This document shows, piece by piece, positions 33,853 through 43,980 of a DNA stretch of 64,000 nucleotides. The stretch's first letter is position 1, and every line of letters begins with the position of its first letter. The position numbers and the translations under genes are program-made. The notes beneath the pieces are model-generated. The model was not told the origin of the DNA and searched no databases. It saw only the letters and a list, made by a program, of their open reading frames with translations. The DNA comes from Mesostigma viride (taxonomy: Eukaryota > Streptophyta > Mesostigmatophyceae > Mesostigmatales > Mesostigmataceae): assembly GCA_009746045.1 (NCBI GenBank), contig RPFO01000667.1, forward strand, positions 1,303,252 through 1,367,251. Direction: 5' to 3'.

Positions 33853-36782
33853 GTGCCCGGGCCTCTGCAGCAGGCGGCCCTAGATGGGATCGATGATGCT
33901 TGCAGGTCCTTTGTCCGCCGGAACGGTGGTTCCGTAGCGGCAATGGCAGGATCTGTAGTGGATGGGGGTGAATATGCTGAAGGAGCCCCTTACGAACCGT
34001 TAGTGGCCGCACGCTTGGCTTTGCCTGGTCCGGGGGAAGGTGGCCAAGTGGATGTGCTGAACTTACTACCCCCCTCTTGGGGAGCAATTTTGAATGATGA
34101 GAGTAGGATGGTACGGACGCTGAGCCCAGCAGAGCGGATCTTGCAGAAGTCGATGCGGATCTCGCGGGGGTGTAGCATGGAGGAGTTCGCGCGGGTTTGC
34201 ACGGTGTGTGTGGAGAGGGGGATTTTGGGTGGATTTTTTGAGGAGGAGCCGCCTATGGTGAACGGTACTTTTGGGGTCGGAAAGCCCGACGGCCGTATAC
34301 GGCTGATTGTGGACAACCGGCGTGGCAACATGCCACTACCTGATCCTATGCCCGCTTTTTTACCACACCTTGGCGTGATTTGCGATTTGCCCACGCGCGC
34401 TGGGGAGGATGTTTTTGGGGGCGTATCAGATTTGGATTCGTACTACAACAGACTCCGCCTGCCAGTTTGGATGCGGCGGTACTGTGCGTGGATGCCGGTG
34501 TGGTCGGATCTGGTGGGCCTGAGTGGGGCTCGTCGGAAGGTGTGGCCGTGGATGTTGTGCTGGCCAATGGGCAACAAGCTGGCCGTCGCGGTGGCCCAGT
34601 GTGTGCATCAGTCTGTGTTGTACCGCTGTGGCCCCAAGCCGCCGTTGGAGGCTAGTCGTGGGCTGAGCATCAACATGTCCGCGCTGATCCTGGTGGCGGA
34701 GGCCAACGAGGCGGGGGAGACCGTCCGGCTGAGGCTGGAGGAGGACCCTGCTGCGCCCTTGGCGCCCTCGCCGTGCTTCGAATCTCGGCAGGATCTGGAA
34801 GGTATGCATGCTGTGACGATCGATGACCTCCATTTCACCCACTGTGCGTCGGTGGATGGGGTGAATCAGCAGCTAGATCGTGTTCAGGCTGCCTACGCCG
34901 CTGTTGGGCTGGTGCAGAAGTCTGACAAGGTGGTACGGGCGACAGCAGAGCAGACTGGTGTGCAGGCGGTGGGGGTCATTCACCAAAGGGATGGTGACGT
35001 GGTGCCTGTTCCTGAGCGTGTGGTGGCAGTTATCGCCGCTACTCATAGAATCTTAGATCGCGGGTTTACATACTACCGCGAACTTAGTTCTGTGCTTGGG
35101 AAGTGGGTGTGGATGCATCTGCTGTGCCGCCCCATGCTTTCGGTGTGGTCTGAGACGTACCGGCTGCTAGCAGCCATGAATGCCTCCCTGCCTGGGCGCC
35201 GCTGGCGCCTCCCTGCGGGGGCCCGCCAGGAGCTTCAGGCGGCGATCGACCTGGCCCCCTTTTTGAGGGCGGCCAGGGCCCGGCCCCTTTCTGACCGGGT
35301 CGTCGCAAGTGATGCGAGCGGCTCCGGCGGTGGGGTGGTCTACAGGGACCTGCCTGGGGCCGATTGTGCCCGGCTGGCGACCCGGCGCGAAGCGCGGGGG
35401 TGGCGGACGACAGCTTTAACGTCTGGGGAGGACTGGGACCTGGAGCGCATGGAGGAGGGGGACTACAGCCTGCTGGATAGTGGCCACTGGCGTACGGCAC
35501 TGTCCTACCGGTGGCGGGGGCAGCCTAACCACATCAACGTCAAGGAGGCGATTGCTGCGACACAGGGGGTCGAGTGGTCGTGCCGGACCAAGGCGTGTCG
35601 GGGTAAGCGAGTCGTCCGGCTCGTAGACTCCAGTGCTGTGGTGGGGGCGTTTGTCAGAGGGCGGTCGTCTTCCTACCGTCTCAACCAGCTGGTTCGACGC
35701 TACTGCGCTCTGTCACTGGCTGGCGACATGCAGAGCCACTGGGTCTGGGTGGCTACCGACCACAACCCAGCTGACAAGGCCAGTCGGCGTGGCGCTTGGG
35801 TTCCTGACTTGACCCGGTGTGGTGACGTGCATCCCAACCCTGGGCCTGAGGGGGCGCGACGCCCTCGGGACTTGGCACTTTTGGAGGGCACAGTCAACCC
35901 TGTGTCTACCTTGCCAGCGTACCGACGTGCGGCGGCTGTCTACGTGGCGTGGGCGCCACCTGGCCCTGTCGACCCAGCTGACGCCGAAGCCATTTTCTGT
36001 GAGTGGATTTCTGCTGTCTACCATGCCAGAGGCGGGCGGGGGCGTACCTTATGCCAGCATGCCAAGGCCTGTCTGCACCTGTACTACCCCGACATTGTTC
36101 GGAATTGGGTACTGGCGGACCGCCTGCTAGCAGGTTGGCAGCGGCTTGTTCCGGCTGTCAGCCCTCCGCCTATGCCCTGGCGCCTTTGCTATTTCACTGC
36201 CCTGTTGCTAGTTTCACGTCGACAGGTGCATTTGAGTGCGTTGATTATTATTGCTTTCCAGCAGTATTTACGCATTAGCGAGGCGCTAGGGCTGCGGGTT
36301 CGGGATGTGGCTCATCCCGGCCACCCCCTTCTCGAGCCAGGGCCCATGGTCGGTGCCCTTGTGCTGCGCAACCCCAAAACTGCGCAGGGGGCGGCCCAGC
36401 ACGTCCTCGTCCGGGATCCACTTTCTTTGTGGCTCCTGCGACGTCTGACGGCTGGCCAGCCCCCGGATGCACTCCTCTTTCGAGGCTTAACGTACAGCCA
36501 GGCTAGGCAGCAGTGGGAGGCTGTGCAGGCCCGCATGAGCATCCCAGGGATGTTTTCTTTTCACAGCCTCCGGCATGGGGGGCGACGCACGACGCCATCG
36601 CTGGCGAGTCGCCGGAGGCCATCCAGCTGCGCGGCCGGTGGGCTTCGGCCCTCTCGGTCACGCGCTACATTGGCCTCCACCGCAGCCTCCTGGGGCGCGA
36701 CATCCCACCCGCCCTCTGGGCTCAGGCCCTGGGTTTTGACCCAGCGGCTTTCCGGCGCCACTTCGGTGGCGTCGAGTTTTGA
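33853..36782 (+). CDS. RT-RNase H-tyrosine recombinase polyprotein
   Basis: It reverse-transcribes the element and integrates the circular copy. Reverse transcriptase: VGKPDGRIRLIVDNR, then SDLDSYYNRLRLP (first Asp, residues ~192-196) and the TIDDLHF catalytic box (~324-325). RNase H: VVASDASGSGGG, then LVDSSAVVGAF and WVATDHNPADKAS. Recombinase: YLRISEALGLRVRDV (catalytic Arg, ~807) and FHSLRHGG (His and Arg, ~904-910). After a six-G run at 36575-36580 the frame shifts by one; the remaining catalytic part, LRGRWASALSVTRYIGL with the Trp and nucleophilic Tyr, is in the next frame and ends at 36782. Uncorrected, the ORF reads to 36813 without the Tyr. Confidence 0.88.
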
Positions 36783-36977
36783 CGTCCTCCTGTTTTTACC
36801 TCTCGTCTTTTAGCTATCAACTGACCTCACCCTTGTGTGGGAGGTCAGGGGGGAAATGGTTTAACTAACCCGAGGGTGAACCTGGGTTGGGACAAAGTAC
36901 CCCCATAGCTAGGTAGTTTAAGTTTTCTTTTTTGCATGTCCTACGTATTTTCGGCTGTTAGCCATGTAAGGAGATGT

Positions 36978-37175
36978 GGGTAGAGCAGGGGCACAGCTGC
37001 TGTGGGCTGGCCCTGCACATTCACATAGTGTGCTCACCCTAGCATACAGATGGCCGTGTTGCCATCTGGTAGACATGTCTGTGTTATTCCACCGTATAGA
37101 GCTAGCACACATATTGTAATAAATTTGATGTTTTGTGGTGATGCATGCAAAGCAAGGCAAGGCCAGAAATGGATT
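36978..37175 (+). repeat. Split direct repeat B1
   Basis: 198 bp, starting GGGTAGAGCAGGGGC and ending GCCAGAAATGGATT, identical by eye to B2 at 37408-37605. Confidence 0.95.
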
Positions 37176-37383
37176 TGGTGAGCTATGCTCATTTTATCTA
37201 TGACTAACCTGCTGAGCGGAGAATGCAACGCCGTATAGCACCAAAAGGAAAAAATAATTTTAGAAAAAAAATTTTTTGTGCTGGCACCCGTACCCCAGCC
37301 ACCCAGGTAGGGGTTGGCTGGAGAGGTGGTTGCTATAAAGGGTGGGCTTCCATTCTAGGGAAGCAGGTTGTTTTCTTTTGCCT
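37175..37383 (+). repeat. Split direct repeat A2
   Basis: 209-bp second copy of A1, directly abutting B1 on its left and separated from B2 by 24 bp. Confidence 0.95.
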
Positions 37384-37407
37384 CCCACCCGCCCACCCTG
37401 GCAAAGG

Positions 37408-37605
37408 GGGTAGAGCAGGGGCACAGCTGCTGTGGGCTGGCCCTGCACATTCACATAGTGTGCTCACCCTAGCATACAGATGGCCGTGTTGCCATCTGGT
37501 AGACATGTCTGTGTTATTCCACCGTATAGAGCTAGCACACATATTGTAATAAATTTGATGTTTTGTGGTGATGCATGCAAAGCAAGGCAAGGCCAGAAAT
37601 GGATT
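37408..37605 (+). repeat. Split direct repeat B2
   Basis: Second copy of B1. The element ends here and hAT-1 sequence resumes (GTGTAATTTAGAGTC). Confidence 0.93.
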
Positions 37606-37935
37606 GTGTAATTTAGAGTCAGAAACATGTGGACTGCTTGAAATGATATCAAAATGCATGAAACAACCCCAAAAACGATGAAATCCAGTATTTGCGTATA
37701 ATTTCCGGATAATACCGTATTATACCGTATTATCCATTATACGGACCCCGCGCGTATAACCGCGTATTGCGTATAATTGAACTCTGTTGCCGGGGGGGAA
37801 CGGCACTGGGCAGGACACACAGAGTAAACCAATCAGCACCAAGGACCAAGAACGACCAGTCAACTGGCCAGAACATGAGGGCGACTCTACATACCGGAGG
37901 GACAACACCCTCAGGTCGGGCCTAAGGCCCTCTAT

Positions 37936-40295
37936 CTAATGGCCATCCGTCTGGTAGGTACCACGGGAGGCCAGCAGGACATCCAGGTAAGCCTGGTAGT
38001 GAGACACATCCTCAGCATTGTCGTGCCTATCTACAGTGAGGAAAACATCGGCCCACACGCCGTCAGGGAAAAGTCCCAGGAAGGCCCAGTAGTACCTATG
38101 CTGTGTAAGAACGACCTGGCCCCGGGCCCAGTCCAGGAAACCGCAGGCAAAGAGGCGTAGGAAAGGCTCTACCGCGATCAGGCAGAGAGCCCGAAGGAGC
38201 AGGCGATGATACCGGATCCGAGGGCGCATACCCGTCGGGAAAAACAGATCTACCAGGGGCTCCACGTTGGACGGCCACAACCGGATATGCCGAATCTCGC
38301 GGGAGCGCCACCGGCGGGCACACTGTCGCGACCCGAACGTCTCAAGGTAGTCGCTAGCCCGGGGAGGAGGATGACCCCGAGAGTCCAAACCCTGGCCCGG
38401 GATGGGCGCTGGACGACGGGCATCCCACTCTAGGATGGGCTGAAGGACGGTGCTGTACGTGGCACCCGGCACCGCAGGAAAATCTACCGTAAGAGCATCT
38501 GAGGCCATAATGCCCAGAGGCGGAGGGTAAGCCCACTGGAACCCGCCGTAGGTGTCCAAGTCATTGTGGCGCCGCGCCCAGCGGTACAGGACGCGCCGAA
38601 CCAGGATCTCACCCTGGAACACCGGATCAGCCAAAATAACCATGTCGAAAGGAGGCCGATCAGTCTCAACTGGTATAGGTTACGGTCCCGCGGCGCCCGA
38701 CACACCTGGGAGAACCCGTAGGACATGGGCGAAATGGCAAGCTCGGCGGAGGCGCGCGGCAGGTCACACTGGCGGCAAGCGAGCGCAGACATACCATACC
38801 CGAAGACAGGCGTGTCGCGCGACTCCGGAGTCGCATGCACCACAGAAGGGGCCCGATCCCGATCGCCCTCTGACAACTCCCGAAGGGAATCGGCAGCGCG
38901 GGTGGCGCGCGGGTCAGAGCCACTGGACCGAACAACCGCAGCCAAAGACCGCGGGGCCGAAGGGGCAGGGGCCGACGAAGGGGTAGGAACCGGCACAGGC
39001 GCAGAAGGTGCCGGTACAACAGGGGGCCGCGTCGGACCCGGTGCCGCAGGGGGTCGCGACGGACCCGCCTCCGCAACTGGCGCGCCGGTCTCTGGGGGTG
39101 GAGCACCACCAGGCCACATGTTGAAAATAGGACCCGTGGGGACAGGCAATCCGGCATACGACTGGTTACCGTCCAAGCTCCAGTCAGGCACCGGGATCCT
39201 CTGCGGAGGACCGCCCTCCCAAAGCCTGGGAAGACCGCCCGGGTCGCTGAAGAAACCCCGCGAGGGCGGCGCTGACGTGGTGGGCGGCTCGGACGCGGCG
39301 GCGGCGGGCGCTGCCACTGGGACGGCGGACTCGCGCCGAGGCGCAGGTACGTCAGTAGCAGGCGCAGCGGTGGCCGAAGGCGTAGGAGCTGCAGCACCAG
39401 AGGGAACCGCAGATGCCGAGGGCTCGTGCGACACGGTCGGACCCGTAGACGTCGAGGCGACCGAAGGGGAAGGGGGCACAGCTGCAACAGACACCCCACC
39501 TGGCGTGGCTGGAGCGTGCGCCTGGGCCGCCATGAAGGCCACGAAGGCCGCCGTCAGGGACTGGATCTGCGCCTGCATCGCAGAAACTGTCGCCGCAAGA
39601 GGATCAGGCTCACGACCAGAGCCCGAAGGGGTAGGCTCCACCGATGCGCACAGGACCGACCTCGGTGAAGACGGGACAGGGGAAGGCGCCGACACTGAAG
39701 AGGAGGACGCCGCAGGGGAGGCCGAATACTCAGGGGAATACTGCGCCTCTACCGGCGCGTCCGTAGGGGTAGGGTCGCCCAATCCTACGCCCGCGTTCTG
39801 GTCTGCTATCTCCATGAACTCTACGGCCCGTAAAAGGTCGCAGGGGTTCTCATCCATTTCCGCATCACCCTCGGCCGGAAGCCAGGGGAACACGTCCCGT
39901 AGGCAGGAACGGCCCACAGGGGTAGAAAGGTAGGAAAACACCCTGGGGCACTGGAGAATCGCAGCTATCTGTCCCAGGGCTGGACAGCTGGAGCCACATT
40001 CTAGCAAACAGTGGCCGGCATCGTCGAACCCGTGCAAAACAAGCTGATGCGGTTCAGCAGGGGAAGGGCCGTACCACGTGACCCCGAAGAGAGCCGCCCT
40101 GACTAGGCCCGCATGCTGGGCCTGGAGGGCCGGATGCACGACGCCACCCGGGAAACTAGACCGTGACACCCAACGGCCCGGAAGGGCCTCGAAGTACAGC
40201 TCAGGGTCCGGTAGGGGCAGGGACGGCAGCGGGCTCTCAGCCGGAGGGGTAGGCTCCGACATGACGGCTGCGGAGGGGAGGGGACAACCAACCAC
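37936..40295 (-). CDS. Gypsy-1 extra ORF between pol and the 3' LTR, function unknown
   Basis: A long sense ORF in the position where some retroelements carry an envelope-like gene. It starts at MVGCPL (40295) or MSEPTPP (40262), about 40-80 bp after the reconstructed integrase stop. Residues ~1-170 are a folded-looking region (YFEALPGRWVSR, VTWYGPSPAEPHQLVLHGF). A Pro/Ala/Ser-rich stretch follows with one helix (AATVSAMQAQIQSLTAAFVA). The frame shifts by one near 38665 and continues to the 37936 stop as a second folded region (ETDRPPFDMVILADPVF, RIRYHRLLLRALCLIAVEPF). Total is about 785 residues. I see no signal peptide, transmembrane segment or known domain, so an envelope role is not supported. 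The GC-rich antisense frame at 38725-39933 is a shadow. Confidence 0.7.
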
Positions 40296-40338
40296 CCGTC
40301 GACAGCAGACATAACATAAGAGAGGAGAAAGCCTACAA

Positions 40339-40382
40339 CTAGAGCTTGTGCAGGGTTTTATATTCCTGCAGCAGGCGACTAC
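40339..40382 (-). CDS. Detached C-terminal end of Gypsy-1 integrase
   Basis: hAT-2 removed the last 12 or so codons from the integrase gene. Deleting hAT-2 and one GCGACTAC copy turns the interrupted end into GCSRLLQEYKTLHKL and a stop. It aligns with the Gypsy-2 terminus GCARLLQEYKARAGLA. Confidence 0.9.
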
Positions 40383-40745
40383 CAGAGTGAGATCATACGC
40401 CGTATAATACGGTATAATACGGTATAATACGTAATACGCTGGCTTTGAGCGTATGATTCATACGTTATAATACGTTTTAGCGTATAATGACGTATAATAC
40501 CGTATTATACCGTATGATGCCGTGTTTTCCGCGTTTTTTTTACGTTTTGCGCGGCTAGGATGCCAGAACGACAGGGCAACGATTTGAAGCCACAGATTTC
40601 GTATCTCTACTATAAGTACTGACCCGTCTGAACTTTCACAATTCGACGCGATCTTATTTTGACATTGTGGTGCACAGTGCGCGCACCGTGCGGAGGTGGC
40701 CATGGCGACGTGCGTTCCGTTAAAATATGGCTAATAGTCCAGTGG

Positions 40746-40858
40746 CTTCCGTGGTCTAGTAAGGCTCCGTTTTAGCCACTGACATCTTGATACCCTAGGC
40801 TTAGCAGGGATTACCTATTGGCTATATTTGGAATAAACGTACACCTATTTACCTGGAA
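40746..40858 (+). mobile_element. SINE-like retroposon with a LINE-type 3' tail
   Basis: A 113-bp insert flanked by the 14-bp duplication AAAATATGGCTAAT (40732-40745 and 40859-40872). TCCGTGGTCTAGTAAGGC (about 40758) resembles the tRNA-Glu-type 5' end and A box; a B box is only weakly visible (TTGATACCC, about 40797). The last 35 bases (GGCTATATTTGGAATAAACG to CCTATTTACCTGGA) resemble the 3' end of the LINE at 62060-62097. A tRNA-like head with a LINE tail is the classic SINE design, but a truncated LINE fragment is possible. Confidence 0.6.
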
Positions 40859-41901
40859 AAAATATGGCTAATCCGGCGGGCGACAGGCGAAAAAATTAAG
40901 CCGATGGTTAAAAGTGATGTTCTATTATGATGTTTCATAGCAAGATCTGCACTATTTGCAAATTCGCTGCCTTTGTTGGTACAGATTTGCACGGGGGTCT
41001 CATCCAACGTCAATTTGGCCGCGATGAATAATCTAGCATGTGTGCCTGCGACGGTAGAACTCGACATTCGTGGGTTATTTTGATGCAGCAAGAGCCGTTT
41101 AGTAACGGACACCATGAAAATAACCTAAGCATCTTCGATCTGCGGCCATTTCCTGTCATTTCTAAAATGATTTCGTTCAGGCCTGCGCGATCCGCGGTTA
41201 ATCCATCCATGGCTGGCTGGCTTTTCTTGCGCGCCTGGGTAGGAAATAATGCCGGCCGTGGTACGTTGATTTGCCGCATGTCACCGCCCAGTCTGTTTGC
41301 GCTCTTAATGAACCTGGCATGAAACTTTTTGCGCCGTTTCTGGGTTTTTCTTGCTATTTTGTTCTCCACTTGTTGCAGTTGTGCTATCAGATTTTCCGCA
41401 GCTTTCAATGGTTTTCCTTACGCTGCGTATGCCATGCTTCCTAAAGCTACCCAGAATTGATCGGGCAGTTATCTGGCTTTGCTACGCTTCCTGTATGGAG
41501 GTTTTCACACGGTAGACATTCTATATTGCGTAGTCAAGGACCCTAGCTGCCTGGGAGCGGCATCACCGTTGCAAGGAGCTGGCGAGCTCATAGACGCCTG
41601 TCATGCTCTTCAGCCTGCTGGAAAACAAGGTTGTTGTATGGAAGGTGAGAATATGTGAGTTACTTATCACATCCCCACCTGTTTAGCCTCCGTGGTTCCC
41701 CAACGGGGACACGAGATTAATTAATATTAATTAATTAATTCAGTTAATTAATTAATTAATGCACACCACGAGTCACACACCTGTAGTCACATGCAGCTCA
41801 GTATATTCACATAGCATCGCACCATGCAAACATACTACATGCATTAATTGTATACTACTGTAGTATTTGCGTGCATGCACAGCCACATATATATATTAAA
41901 T

Positions 41902-42368
41902 TCCGGTCCGAGGATGCGGATGGCGCTGCCTTCTATTCCCCCAACCACCGGCCTGACATCGTGGTGCTGGACTTTGAGGGGGGTGGCCGGCATCTGCTTA
42001 TTGACGTTTCGGTGGCGCGGCCCTTGGCTCTTAGCCACGTGGCTGGGGCCTCCCTCACGGCAGGTTACACGGCGGACCGGGCGGAGCGGGCCAAGCTCCT
42101 GGCCTACGGCGACGTCGGGCACCATCGTGTGGTGCCCTTTGTCCTGGAGGAGTTTGGGGCCATGGGGCCCCTGACCTCCGCCTTCTTCAAGGAGTGTTGC
42201 CGGCTCCGGGAGGACCGGCTGGACCTGGAGGGCCAGCGGGCCCCATGGTCGGCGCGGACCTGGACGTCATATTGGCGTCAGCGCTTGTCGGTGGCGCTGA
42301 CTCGGGCCATGGCGGACATCATGCTCCGCCGTACGCGGGCTGATTTTGCGGTGCAGCAGGGCTATTAG
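41902..42368 (+). pseudogene. Retroelement C-terminal fragment with an endonuclease-like core (copy 1)
   Basis: This frame encodes RPDIVVLDFEGGGRHLLIDVSV, resembling the PD-(D/E)XK-like core in the C-terminal part of R2-type and related retroelement proteins. It is followed by the family's AGYTADRAERAKLLAYG, VVPFVLEEFGAMG and LSVALTRAMADIM blocks and a stop at 42368. No start or upstream reverse transcriptase is present, so it is a fragment. It keeps six G at the FEGGG position where copy 2 has five. Confidence 0.65.
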
Positions 42369-42514
42369 GTTCCTCCCGTTAGGCGTTTCCATTGGTCTTA
42401 TCGTACTTCGTAGTATAGAGCTTTGACATGGCTCTGTATATAGGTTTATAGCTGGGCGTTTGCTTTGGTTTGAGTGATTTCACTCTGCTGTAAGTAATTA
42501 TATTTTTAATATAT
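41902..42514 (+). repeat. Left arm of a ~610-bp palindrome
   Basis: This matches 42584-43188 on the opposite strand almost perfectly, with a ~70-bp AT-rich centre. The arms carry the retroelement endonuclease fragment described in the two CDS-fragment entries. The motif GCCACATATAT occurs at the left boundary, centre and right boundary. Confidence 0.88.
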
Positions 42515-42583
42515 ATATTAAAATATATAATTACTTGCATCAAAGTGAAGGCACCCAAGTAAACATAACCAATATAAAGCCAC

Positions 42584-43188
42584 ATATATTAAAAATATAA
42601 TTACTTACAGCAGAGTGAAATCACTCAAACCAAAGCAAACGCCCAGCTATAAACCTATATACAGAGCCATGTCAAAGCTCTATACTACGATAAGACCAAT
42701 GGAAACGCCTAACGGGAGGAACCTAATAGCCCTGCTGCACCGCAAAATCAGCCCGCGTACGGCGGAGCATGATGTCAGCCATGGCCCGAGTCAGCGCCAC
42801 CGACAGGCGCTGACGCCAATATGACGTCCAGGTCCGCGCCGACCATGGGGCCCGCTGGCCCTCCAGGTCCAGCCGGTCCTCCCGGAGCCGGCAACACTCC
42901 TTGAAGAAGGCGGAGGTCAGGGGCCCCATGGCCCCAAACTCCTCCAGGACAAAGGGCACCACACGATGGTGCCCGACGTCGCCGTAGGCCAGGAGCTTGG
43001 CCCGCTCCGCCCGGTCCGCCGTGTAACCTGCCGTGAGGGAGGCCCCAGCCACGTGGCTAAGAGCCAAGGGCCGCGCCACCGAAACGTCAATAAGCAGATG
43101 CCGGCCACCCCCTCAAAGTCCAGCACCACGATGTCAGGCCGGTGGTTGGGGGAATAGAAGGCAGCGCCATCCGCATCCTCGGACCGGA
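42584..43188 (-). repeat. Right arm of the ~610-bp palindrome
   Basis: Reverse-complement copy of 41902-42514. The homology starts at ATATATTAAAAATATAA near the centre and ends at CGGACCGGA (43188). Confidence 0.88.
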
Positions 43189-43693
43189 TGTTCGCGTGGG
43201 GGAAAACCGACCGAATCATGGCGAGCACCACCGTCAGGAGGACAGTGTGCAAATACAAATACCAATTCTGATTCTGTTGGCCCCCCATGCAGGCAAGGTA
43301 GTGAGTCCCCGTGGGATCCAGCGGCTGCCCACAGCTACCACAAGGCCGCCCGGCCGGAACAAGAGGCTGCGGGGCAAATAGCTGGTGCCGGAGCGCCACC
43401 GAGTAGTGGCTGGGAGCCAAGGCGAATGGGGGGGCCATGGGAAGAGCACGAAGGTACGCCGAGCCCACACTCCGCAAGGAAAGCGAGAACAGCCACGCAC
43501 GTCCCTGGGCGTTGAGGTCCGCGAAAAGAGCAATCCAATCAGCCGTGTGCAGAATACCCGCGTAGGTTTTCTGGTGTTTATCGATGACGCGAGCAGGGAA
43601 TGCGGCGGGAGATTGAACGGAGGCGACCGAGGGAGTGCCGCGAGGGAGGTGGCGCTGTACCGCCTGAAGCCACATATATACACATACACACAA
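42723..43693 (-). pseudogene. Retroelement C-terminal fragment with zinc motif and endonuclease-like core (copy 2)
   Basis: A longer version of copy 1. It begins with a region typical of retroelement protein C-termini (ARVIDKHQKTYAGILHTADW, RAWLFSLSLRSVGSAYLRAL), then a Cys/His motif CGSCGQPLDPTGTHYLAC, then RPDIVVLDFEG. A one-G deletion at about 43108 relative to copy 1 shifts the frame, and the rest continues as in copy 1 to 42723. Another decayed fragment is at 17180-17262. Confidence 0.65.
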
Positions 43694-43980
43694 TTATGCA
43701 TGCGCACGTTTACATTCTCAGTATTACATGCAATACATGGATCGTGTCCACAATATCCACCGTATAGAGTATAGCCGAGGGTAGGGCAACCTTGGATTAT
43801 GTCCAAAACAGTGTTAAAAACATGTGGATTGATGGTGGGTGTCTTAAAATGTGTAAAATCAGAGTATTCTGAGTGTGTCCGTACGAAAACGTATAATACC
43901 GTATTATACCGCATTATACCGTATTATACATTATACTCCACCGTGACCGTATAACGCGTATAACGTACGATCTCACTCTG

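Larger units (their letters stand above)
32276..37605 (+). mobile_element. Tyrosine-recombinase retrotransposon with split direct repeats (PAT/Ngaro-like)
   Basis: The repeat order is A1 (32276-32484), gag-like ORF, RT-RNase H-recombinase ORF, B1 (36978-37175), A2 (37175-37383), B2 (37408-37605). A copies are 209 bp and B copies 198 bp, each pair essentially identical by eye. A1...B1-A2-B2 split repeats plus a tyrosine recombinase instead of an integrase define the PAT/Ngaro branch of DIRS-order elements. These integrate by recombination through a circle, and no target duplication is seen. It is nested in hAT-1. Confidence 0.93.
30935..37786. mobile_element. hAT-1: hAT-like non-autonomous DNA transposon in Gypsy-1
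   Basis: It is flanked by the 8-bp duplication TTGCCGGG (30927-30934 and 37787-37794). The termini are inverted: CAGTGTTCAATTATACG at the left, and CAGAGTTCAATTATACG on the minus strand at the right. 8-bp duplications and 5'-CAGNG ends are hAT hallmarks. Next to each end are overlapping CGTATAATACCG/CGGTATAATACG palindromes. No transposase was recognised. Its own sequence is about 1.5 kb; the rest is a tyrosine-recombinase retrotransposon inserted at 32276-37605. Confidence 0.85.
40383..43980. mobile_element. hAT-2: hAT-like non-autonomous DNA transposon in Gypsy-1 integrase
   Basis: It is flanked by the 8-bp duplication GCGACTAC (40375-40382, 43981-43988). Termini are CAGAGTGAGATCATACG at the left and CAGAGTGAGATCGTACG on the minus strand at the right. 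Both ends carry the same CGTATAATACCG-type palindromic subterminal sequence as hAT-1, so the two are related families. No transposase was recognised; two small minus-strand frames (40849-41115, 41010-41408) have no known domain. It carries a SINE-like insert and a retroelement palindrome. Confidence 0.88.

Noticed and set aside
38725-39933. 402-codon plus-strand ORF
   Set aside because: Antisense to the Gypsy-1 extra ORF, low-complexity Gly/Ala/Thr composition produced by the Pro/Ala-rich sense codons.
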